From contig CAUDCB010000088.1 of NCBI GenBank assembly GCA_958447915.1, positions 1 to 7,586 on the forward strand: a DNA stretch of 7,586 nt, written 5' to 3'. Of this stretch, positions 1 to 5,283 are shown one piece after another. The notes under the pieces were generated by a model. That model did not search any database. It was given only the letters and a program-made list of their open reading frames with translations, and was not told the DNA's origin. A program made the translations under genes and the position numbers. The stretch's first letter is position 1; each line of letters begins with the position of its first letter. The stretch comes from an uncultured Collinsella sp. (lineage in GTDB: Bacteria > Actinomycetota > Coriobacteriia > Coriobacteriales > Coriobacteriaceae).

Positions 1-64
1 CATTAAGTGGCCTCCTGTTCGTGCGGAACTCGCGATAAAGTTCATATATGGCGGCAGGCGCCCG
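1..64. repeat. Partial copy (copy A) of a palindromic repeat element, cut by the window edge
   Basis: Bases 1-47 are the exact reverse complement of bases 481-527, part of the complete element at 450-604. Beyond the perfect 47 bp the similarity continues more weakly: AAAGTTCATAT at 37-47 is followed at 57-64 by GGCGCCCG, the same order and spacing as at 561-588 in the complete copy. The right boundary is uncertain and could reach about 77. The window starts almost exactly at the centre (loop) of the inner hairpin, so the other half of this copy is not visible. A contig that ends in a near-identical palindromic repeat would look like this, so the edge may reflect an assembly break. Nothing here looks protein-coding. 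Confidence 0.8.
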
Positions 65-104
65 CCCCGCCCCCGAGGAGCTCCCATCCCAAATCTAAAC
101 TCTG

Positions 105-122
105 TTATCATAATTACGATAA
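105..122. promoter_or_regulatory. 18-bp near-perfect palindrome, candidate antitoxin operator/promoter
   Basis: TTATCATAATTACGATAA is an inverted repeat with 8 of 9 base pairs matching and no loop. It lies 25 bases before the GTG start of the Phd/YefM-like gene, in a conspicuously AT-rich patch of an otherwise GC-rich region. Its right half contains GATAAT (118-123), a plausible -10 hexamer, but I see no good -35 box at the right distance (95-100 reads CTAAAC). Antitoxins of this family normally bind palindromes over their own promoter and repress it, so an autoregulatory operator is the natural reading. That function is inferred from family and position only. Confidence 0.45.
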
Positions 123-147
123 TATCCTGATAGCTCAGGAGGTAGCC

Positions 148-423
148 GTGAATATTCGGCCAGTCTCAGATCTTAGAAATCACTACCCGGACGTTGAACG
201 CGAAGTCGAACAAGAGGGTCCGGTTTTTCTAACTAAAAACGGACGGGGCTCTATGGTCGTCATGAGCTTTGAGCAGTACAAGTCGCTGAGCAATACAATC
301 GAGAGCGCCCTTGATGCCGCTGATCGTCAGGCTGCCAGCATGCAACTTCGCTATACACACGACGATGTCTTTGGCTCTGCCAGAAAAATGCTCAACGGCG
401 GTCTCGATGAACAGGCCCTATAA
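148..423 (+). CDS. Phd/YefM-family antitoxin
   Basis: This gene encodes a small (91 residue) antitoxin of the Phd/YefM type, the DNA-binding and toxin-neutralising half of a type II toxin-antitoxin pair. The N-terminus reads NIRPVSDLRNHYPDVEREV, followed by EQEGPVFLTKNGRGSMVVMS and FEQYKSL. These are the family hallmarks: the I-x-P-V-S-D-L-R opening, the PVFLTKNGR strand-turn and the closing EQY helix. The C-terminal half (about 50-91) is less conserved and would be the toxin-binding tail. I start it at GTG 148 because AGGAGG (137-142) sits 5 bases upstream and the start then matches family length. The open frame continues upstream to 7, but that part is unlike any antitoxin and overlaps the repeat. 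The 3' end overlaps a potential toxin start at 407 by 17 bases, the usual layout for such pairs, but no intact toxin follows. The family call is firm; whether the gene is active or an orphan is inference. Confidence 0.85.
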   Translation: MNIRPVSDLRNHYPDVEREVEQEGPVFLTKNGRGSMVVMSFEQYKSLSNTIESALDAADRQAASMQLRYTHDDVFGSARKMLNGGLDEQAL

Positions 424-449
424 GCTCGGAAGCTATATCGATACAGAAA
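407..449 (+). pseudogene. Possible remnant of the partner toxin start, interrupted by the palindromic element
   Basis: ATG 407 overlaps the antitoxin stop in the +1 frame, exactly where a RelE/ParE-type toxin gene normally begins. Its first residues, MNRPYKL, resemble the opening of such toxins (a short basic/aromatic strand). After about seven to fourteen codons the frame loses any resemblance and enters the palindromic element at 450. It then stays open only as antisense to tsaD. No other reading frame downstream up to the tsaD stop at 617 could hold a toxin of about 85-110 residues. I read it as a toxin gene lost by insertion or replacement, leaving only the start. The evidence is a short motif and position, so confidence is low. 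Confidence 0.3.
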
Positions 450-604
450 GGTCCCCGGCCCTGACCGGCCCAGCGGCCGCATATGAACTTTATCGCGAGT
501 TCCGCACGAACAGGAGGCCACTTAATGTGGCCTCCGTCGTGAGCAGGACTGTAGAGCAGGAAAGTTCATATGCGGCCGTTGGCGCCCGGGCAGCGCCGGG
601 GACC
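450..604. repeat. 155-bp imperfect palindromic repeat element (copy B, complete)
   Basis: The outer ends mirror each other: GGTCCCCGGC at 450-459 against GCCGGGGACC at 595-604. The arms continue inward, with a few mismatches and a 2-base length difference, to a perfect 18-bp block (474-491 CGGCCGCATATGAACTTT against 561-578). At the centre is a 9-bp stem with a 5-base loop (513-535). The region between the 18-bp arms and the central hairpin is only loosely complementary. Half of a second copy, in opposite orientation, lies at 1-64. There is no coding capacity, so it would have to be mobilised in trans if it is mobile. The size, defined inverted termini and multiple copies fit a MITE-like or REP/BIME-like element. 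I do not recognise the specific family and see no clear target-site duplication. It occupies the space between the convergent 3' ends of the antitoxin and the tsa operon. Confidence 0.75.
513..535. terminator. Central hairpin of the repeat, candidate bidirectional 3'-end structure
   Basis: GGAGGCCAC (513-521) and GTGGCCTCC (527-535) form a perfect 9-bp GC-rich stem with a TTAAT loop. It lies between the convergent antitoxin (+) and tsa operon (-), about 80 bases after the tsaD stop, and would form in RNA from either strand. No T-tract follows on either strand (TGTTCG on the minus strand, GTCGTG on the plus), so it does not meet the usual intrinsic-terminator pattern. It could still block 3' exonucleases or assist termination. 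Confidence 0.35.
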
Positions 605-616
605 GCGCCTTTGCGA

Positions 617-3001
617 CTACAGCGTCATGTTCGGATCGGCGTCGACATCGAACGGCGAGATTTCACCTCGGTCGAATTTACGACGAGCGACCTCCGCGAT
701 CATGGCAGCGTTGTCGGTGCATGCCGAGAGAGGCGGCACCGTCACGCGGATGCCCTGGCGCCCGAGCTTCTTGATCATCATCTCGCGCAGATGCGGGTTA
801 GCCGAAACGCCGCCGCCGATACAGTATTCCTTGCATCCGGTGGCATGCAGCGCGTTCTTGGCCTTCTTGTACTGAACGTCAAAGACCGCAGCCTCGAACG
901 AAGCCGCCAGGTCGGGCAGATGAATCGTACGCCCGGCTTTGGTCTCCTGCTCAATGTAGAGCGTCACGGCCGTCTTAAGGCCCGAAAGCGAGAATCGATA
1001 GTCTCCCCTACTATTGAGCGCACGGGGGAAGTCAATCGCGCGGGGATTGCCCGTCTCGGCCAGTTTGGAGATGATGGGGCCGCCGGGATAGCCCAGACCC
1101 AGCGCCTTAGCCACCTTGTCGAAAGCCTCACCCACGGCGTCGTCGAGCGTCTCACCGAGCACCTCGTAGTCGCCCCACGCCTTGACGTGAACAAGCATGG
1201 TATGACCGCCCGAGACGAGTGTGAAGATAAACGGCGGCTTGAGATCGGGTTGCGCCAGCAGGTTGGCAAACAGATGGCCCTCAAGATGATTGACGCACAC
1301 GAGCGGCTTGCCGGCAGCGTAGGCAAAGCCCTTGGCGAAGGCGACGCCAACCACGAGCGCGCCCACCAGGCCCGGACCCTGCGTCACGCCCACAGCGGCA
1401 AGCTCGCTTGGCGCAATGGCTCCACCCGTAAGGCCCAGCGACGCTGCGGCGTCTTCAAGCGCCGCGTCCACGACGCTCACGATAACCTCAACGTGCTTGC
1501 GCGAAGCGATCTCGGGCACTACGCCGCCAAAACGGGCATGAAAATCGATCTGCGTCGAAACCTGATTGGCCAGCATATTACCGTCCGCATCGATAATCGC
1601 CACAGCCGTCTCATCGCACGAACTCTCGATGGCAAGCACCAGGCGACGGCGCTCAATTTCGGCACGCTCCTCAACGGTGCGCTCGGGTGCAGGTAGCGGC
1701 CATACACGCTGCTCAGCCGCCGTCGGCTCGGGCGAAGCGTTGTCGACCGGGAGCACCAAGGGCAGCGGCGCCGTCATGACGATGGCATCTTTGCCAACAC
1801 CGTAGTAACCGCGACGGCAACCCGCCTCGGTAAAGCCCAGGGAGGCATAGAGCGCAATAGCGCCCTCGTTGCCATCCTCGACCTCGAGCGAGGCGGTCGT
1901 ACAGCCGAGCATCTGGGCATCGTAGCTCACGTGCGACAGCAGCTTGCGGGCAATACCCTCGCGGCGATGCTTCGGGTCGACGGCAACATCCAGAATTTGC
2001 ACGTCACCGTCTACGACCATGCCACCGGCAAGCCCCAGCAGTTGACCGTCGTCGTGCGCCACCCACCAGCTGCGTGGCGCCGCAACATCCTCGCCCAGCT
2101 CGGACAGGAACATGGCCGGCGTCCACGCCTCGTGCCCAGCGCCTTCAAAGCAGGCGGCCTCCAGCGCACTCGCACCCTCGGCGTCCGCCGCACCCATAGG
2201 GCGGAATTGCAGATGGCGACCGGCGAGCTCATCGGCAACGCCCGTAATTTCGCTCTGTGCGCTCTCGGCAAGACCGAGGCGTTTGCGCTCGTTTTCCTCG
2301 GCGTCAGAAAGGCGCGTATAGATCGGTAGGACGCGGGCCGGGTCGCCGTCACCCGCGGCATGCGCAAGGAGGAGGCCCTCGCCCGAAGGCCACCACAAGC
2401 CGCGTTCTACGCAGCGAGCGGCCTCATCCTCGCCCAGCAGCTTGCCATAGCGCACGAGACCGTCGCCAGTCAGCTGAACCTGGTCCCAGTCCGCGGCTTG
2501 GCGCCACTCATCGAGCGCCACGGCGGCCTTGACCACGCGCTCGCGTTCAAACTGACGCTCGGGGCCCTCGTTGCCAAGCACATACAAAGCCGGATACACC
2601 TCGCCGCGCATGGCATCGGCCAGAATACCAAGTTTGCCACGCACGCCAGCCTTCCACGCGGTCCATGCGCAGGCATCGAGCGTCGACACACCCAAGAGCG
2701 GCACGTTGGCACCGCGCGCCAAGCCCTTGGCGGTGGAAATGCCGATACGCACGCCGGTAAACGAACCCGGACCGCGACCGACGACGTAACTGCCCACGTC
2801 AGCACGGTCCATGCCAGCCTGAGCAAGCACGCTGTCGACGGTATTCACGAGCTCCACATTGGCATGGCGACGGCACATATGGTCGCCACTCACCAGCTTC
2901 GCCTCGCCCGTCTGCCCATCAATCCAGCTTGCCGCGCAGGCAAGCATATCGGTCGAAGTATCGAGCGCCACCACCAGCGCGTTATCGTTATGCAAGCTCA
3001 T
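617..3001 (-). CDS. tsaB-rimI-tsaD: TsaB-RimI-TsaD fusion: tRNA t6A37 threonylcarbamoyltransferase subunits with N-acetyltransferase
   Basis: One uninterrupted frame (794 residues) joins three proteins. TsaB (about 8-238) carries the GRGPGSFTGVR motif at 75-85. A GNAT domain of the RimI type (about 262-411) has the acetyl-CoA loop HRREGIA (345-351) and keeps the equivalents of the E. coli RimI catalytic Glu (E373 in SLEV) and Tyr (Y385 in IALY). A Pro/Glu/Arg-rich linker (about 412-452) leads to full-length TsaD (453-794), with ESSCDET (459-465), the metal-binding HLEGH (572-576), GGGVSAN and CTDN with the third metal ligand D763. TsaD, with TsaB and TsaE, transfers threonylcarbamoyl from TC-AMP to A37 of ANN-decoding tRNAs; RimI acetylates protein N-termini, classically ribosomal protein S18. 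I use ATG 3001, which has AAGG 9 bases upstream and overlaps the tsaE stop by 14 bases. An in-frame TTG at 3019 would add six residues but lacks a ribosome site. All domains look catalytically competent. Confidence 0.95.
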   Translation of the reverse strand: MSLHNDNALVVALDTSTDMLACAASWIDGQTGEAKLVSGDHMCRRHANVELVNTVDSVLAQAGMDRADVGSYVVGRGPGSFTGVRIGISTAKGLARGANVPLLGVSTLDACAWTAWKAGVRGKLGILADAMRGEVYPALYVLGNEGPERQFERERVVKAAVALDEWRQAADWDQVQLTGDGLVRYGKLLGEDEAARCVERGLWWPSGEGLLLAHAAGDGDPARVLPIYTRLSDAEENERKRLGLAESAQSEITGVADELAGRHLQFRPMGAADAEGASALEAACFEGAGHEAWTPAMFLSELGEDVAAPRSWWVAHDDGQLLGLAGGMVVDGDVQILDVAVDPKHRREGIARKLLSHVSYDAQMLGCTTASLEVEDGNEGAIALYASLGFTEAGCRRGYYGVGKDAIVMTAPLPLVLPVDNASPEPTAAEQRVWPLPAPERTVEERAEIERRRLVLAIESSCDETAVAIIDADGNMLANQVSTQIDFHARFGGVVPEIASRKHVEVIVSVVDAALEDAAASLGLTGGAIAPSELAAVGVTQGPGLVGALVVGVAFAKGFAYAAGKPLVCVNHLEGHLFANLLAQPDLKPPFIFTLVSGGHTMLVHVKAWGDYEVLGETLDDAVGEAFDKVAKALGLGYPGGPIISKLAETGNPRAIDFPRALNSRGDYRFSLSGLKTAVTLYIEQETKAGRTIHLPDLAASFEAAVFDVQYKKAKNALHATGCKEYCIGGGVSANPHLREMMIKKLGRQGIRVTVPPLSACTDNAAMIAEVARRKFDRGEISPFDVDADPNMTL

Positions 3002-3494
3002 CTTGTACAGCCTTATCAATCAAATCGGAAAGCTCCGCTGCGCGCTCGCCGTGCGCCTCGAGCGTTATCGTTCGCACGTCGCTATCGTTCTCATCACGCT
3101 TAAGCGTTACCGAAAGATACTCGTCTGTCAGTTCGTCCTGGAACTGTTCGCCCCACTCCAGCAGACACGCACCCTCATAGCCCAGTACATCGAAAATGCC
3201 CGTATCCTCGAGCTCGTAAGCATGCTCCAGACGGTACAGGTCAAAGTGGAACAGCGGAATACGTCCCTGGTCATGAACGGCCATGAGTGCGAATGTGGGG
3301 CTCGTGACCATATGGCCGTCGCCCAGGCCACGCGAAACGCCCTTGGTAAAGTGGGTTTTGCCCACCCCGAGGCCGCCGGTCAAGATCAGCACATCACCAT
3401 CTTCCAGGCACGGCGCAACCAGCTCGCCAAAATGCTCCGTATCGGCAGAGCAAGCCGTTCTATAAATACCTACCCCCAGGCGCTCCAGGGACAT
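2988..3494 (-). CDS. tsaE: TsaE, ATPase of the tRNA t6A37 modification complex
   Basis: TsaE is the small P-loop ATPase that binds the TsaB-TsaD dimer and is needed for turnover of the bacterial t6A synthase. The protein is 168 residues, a usual length. It shows the Walker A motif GGLGVGKT (40-47), the TSPTF segment (64-68), HFDLYR (83-88, with the conserved Asp) and the EW pair (113-114), in the normal order. The Walker A first variable position is Gly where most homologues have Asp (GDLGAGKT); Lys and Thr are intact. ATG 3494 is preceded by AAGGAG with 5 bases spacing, placed in the 12-base gap after the upstream glycosylase stop. It overlaps the fusion gene downstream, which contains both of its partners, so the three subunits are made from one message. 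A C-terminal tail of about 20 acidic and helical residues follows the core. Confidence 0.95.
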   Translation of the reverse strand: MSLERLGVGIYRTACSADTEHFGELVAPCLEDGDVLILTGGLGVGKTHFTKGVSRGLGDGHMVTSPTFALMAVHDQGRIPLFHFDLYRLEHAYELEDTGIFDVLGYEGACLLEWGEQFQDELTDEYLSVTLKRDENDSDVRTITLEAHGERAAELSDLIDKAVQDELA

Positions 3495-3506
3495 ATATGC
3501 TCCTTA

Positions 3507-4127
3507 TTATTCCGAGGCACCCTCTGGCGCGGGATGCCGCTCCAGATAGTCGCCCAGCATCTTAAAGTCTTCCTCCAGCAGCTCCTGCCACGCCGGATTA
3601 CGCAGCGCCGCCGCCGGATGAAACGTGGGCATCACCACAAAATGCCCCATCTGATGGAACCTGCCGCGCAGCTTGGTGATGCCGATCTCGGTCTTAAGCA
3701 CAAAGTGCGTCGCGGGGTTACCGAGCGTCACGATGATATCGGGCCAAATGCTTCGAATCTGCTCACGCAAAAACGGCGAACAGGCCAGCACCTCCTCGGG
3801 CCGAGGATTGCGATTTCCCGGTGGGCGACACTTAAGCACGTTGGCAATGTAGACGTCTTCGCGCTTGAGGCCAGCCAGCGACAGGATGCCGTTGAGATCC
3901 TCGCCCGCCGCCCCCACAAACGGTTCGCCTTGCAGATCCTCGTTACGCCCCGGCGCCTCGCCGATAAACATTACGCGGGCGTGGGGGTTTCCCACGCCAA
4001 ACACGATGTTGTGGCGCGACTGATAGAGCTGGCAGAGATGGCAGTCGCCTAAAACGGCCTCAATCTCCTCGAGCGCAACCTCGCGCGGCGCCTGGTGGCT
4101 ATGTCCGGGGATGTGCATGACACCCAT
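3507..4127 (-). CDS. udg: Family 4 (iron-sulfur) uracil-DNA glycosylase
   Basis: The enzyme removes uracil, mainly from cytosine deamination, from DNA as the first step of base-excision repair. The 206-residue protein has the two active-site motifs of the family: GEAPGRNED (56-64) and FHPAAALR (169-176), plus EPFVGAAG (68-75). Four cysteines, C29 and C32 (CHLC), C100 (LKCRPPGNRNP) and C116, fit the 4Fe-4S cluster ligands of family 4. Family 5 enzymes have different motif residues. ATG 4127 is chosen because AGGAG lies 5 bases upstream; that Shine-Dalgarno overlaps the alr stop codon, leaving an 8-base gap. An in-frame ATG three codons later is possible but less well placed. Such proteins are sometimes annotated as having a phage SPO1 DNA polymerase-related domain, which is the same family. 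Its place between alr and tsaE has no obvious functional link. Confidence 0.93.
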   Translation of the reverse strand: MGVMHIPGHSHQAPREVALEEIEAVLGDCHLCQLYQSRHNIVFGVGNPHARVMFIGEAPGRNEDLQGEPFVGAAGEDLNGILSLAGLKREDVYIANVLKCRPPGNRNPRPEEVLACSPFLREQIRSIWPDIIVTLGNPATHFVLKTEIGITKLRGRFHQMGHFVVMPTFHPAAALRNPAWQELLEEDFKMLGDYLERHPAPEGASE

Positions 4128-4135
4128 AGCGGCTC

Positions 4136-5281
4136 CTACACGTAGATCTTGTCGAGACGCATGCCAAAGCCGCAGGCGACCTCGTAGTTAATCGTGCCGC
4201 GCAGTCGGGCCATCTCGTCCATGGTAATCTCGGCATCGCCATCGCGGCCGACAATAATCATCTCGTCACCATGCTCGGCCTCGGGAATCTCATGTGCCGG
4301 GTTGGACTGAATGGCGACCATAAACTGGTCCATGCAGATGTTACCCACCTGACGCACGCGCTCGCCGCGATACAGCACGTCCATACGATTGGAGAGCGTA
4401 CGCGAAAGACCGTCGGCATATCCAATCGGCAGCGTGCAAATCTGAACGCGCGTACGCGGCACGCGGTAGGTAAATCCGTAGCCCACGCCCTCGCCCATCG
4501 CAGGATGCGCCACGCGTGTCACGCGCGCATGCACGCTCATAACAGGATCGAGCTGCATCACGCGACCACTCAGCTCGCATGGTTGCATGCCATACAAGCC
4601 AACGCCGGCGCGAATCATATCAAAATGCATCGAGGAATCGAGCATCGAGGACGGCGTGTTGGCGCAGTGCACGATACCGCACTCAAAACCCGCGTCCTTA
4701 ATGGCCTGAACGGCCTCGGTAAAGCGTTGGCACTGCAGTTTGTAGTCCCAACCCGAAGGTTCATCGGCCGTGGCGAAGTGCGTAAAGACGCCATCACACT
4801 GGATACCGCGATGGAAGCTAATACCACGAACAAAGTCGAGCACCTGCGTGTAGTGAACACCGATGCGGTTCATGCCCGTCTCGATGGCTAGATGGTACTT
4901 GCCCACCTTGCCTGCCGCGACAGCGCACTCGCCATAGGCAAGGGCGAAATCGGACGTATAGACCGAAGGCATAATGTCAAACTCAAGCAGTGTGGGGATA
5001 GCCTCGATAGGCGGCTCGCTCAAGATCAGGATGGGCTTGGTAATTCCGCCCCGACGTAGCTCAACACCCTCGCTGACCGTCGCCACCGCGAACATGTCGG
5101 CTCCAGCCGAGTACATGATTTTGGCGCACTCAACGGCACCATGGCCATAGGCATCGGCCTTGACCACGCAGCACAGTCGCTGACGTGGATCGAGCAGGTT
5201 CTTGTAAGCCCTCGTGTTGCGGCGAAGCGCCCCTCGGTCAATCTCAACCCAGGACCAGCGCGTCAAATCGGCTTTATTCAT
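4136..5281 (-). CDS. alr: Alanine racemase
   Basis: This PLP-dependent enzyme interconverts L- and D-alanine, supplying D-Ala for peptidoglycan. The 381-residue protein has usual family length and the expected fold order: an N-terminal barrel with the PLP lysine K41 in VVKADAYGHG, IETGMNRIGVH (133-143), RAGVGLYG (224-231, with the arginine that contacts the pyridine nitrogen), then a C-terminal beta domain with the second catalytic base Y268 in GVGYGFTY. The substrate-site segment GNICMDQFMV (313-322) is also present. ATG 5281 begins 2 bases after the nnr stop; the only Shine-Dalgarno candidate is a weak GGA about 10 bases upstream, inside the nnr coding end, so coupling to nnr translation is likely. 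The nnr-alr and alr-tsaE neighbourhoods are both common in bacteria. Confidence 0.96.
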   Translation of the reverse strand: MNKADLTRWSWVEIDRGALRRNTRAYKNLLDPRQRLCCVVKADAYGHGAVECAKIMYSAGADMFAVATVSEGVELRRGGITKPILILSEPPIEAIPTLLEFDIMPSVYTSDFALAYGECAVAAGKVGKYHLAIETGMNRIGVHYTQVLDFVRGISFHRGIQCDGVFTHFATADEPSGWDYKLQCQRFTEAVQAIKDAGFECGIVHCANTPSSMLDSSMHFDMIRAGVGLYGMQPCELSGRVMQLDPVMSVHARVTRVAHPAMGEGVGYGFTYRVPRTRVQICTLPIGYADGLSRTLSNRMDVLYRGERVRQVGNICMDQFMVAIQSNPAHEIPEAEHGDEMIIVGRDGDAEITMDEMARLRGTINYEVACGFGMRLDKIYV

Positions 5282-5283
5282 GA

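Noticed and set aside
7..147. N-terminal extension of the antitoxin frame back to position 7
   Set aside because: It would be translated from the repeat and from the operator palindrome, has no family similarity, and a strong AGGAGG precedes GTG 148.
581..600. GC-rich inverted repeat just after tsaD as an intrinsic terminator
   Set aside because: Two mutually exclusive 5-bp stems are possible and no T-tract follows on the minus strand; the bases are better explained as the outer arm of the palindromic element.
1..604. CRISPR array or tRNA gene in the left region
   Set aside because: The repeats are two inverted copies, not regularly spaced direct repeats, and no cloverleaf with a T-arm signature is visible.
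311..1696. Plus-strand open frame of 461 codons running from the antitoxin into tsaD
   Set aside because: It is antisense to the well-supported tsaD domain for most of its length, resembles no protein, and is rich in Arg and Ala as expected for a shadow frame in GC-rich DNA. Only its first codons from 407 were considered, as a toxin remnant.
3002..3019. TTG start at 3019 for the TsaB-RimI-TsaD gene
   Set aside because: The ATG at 3001 has an AAGG at a usable distance and gives a typical TsaB N-terminus; the TTG has no ribosome site.
2859..4052. Plus-strand open frame of 397 codons opposite tsaB, tsaE and udg
   Set aside because: It is antisense to three genes with clear motifs, has no Shine-Dalgarno or recognisable domain, and its composition is that of a shadow frame.
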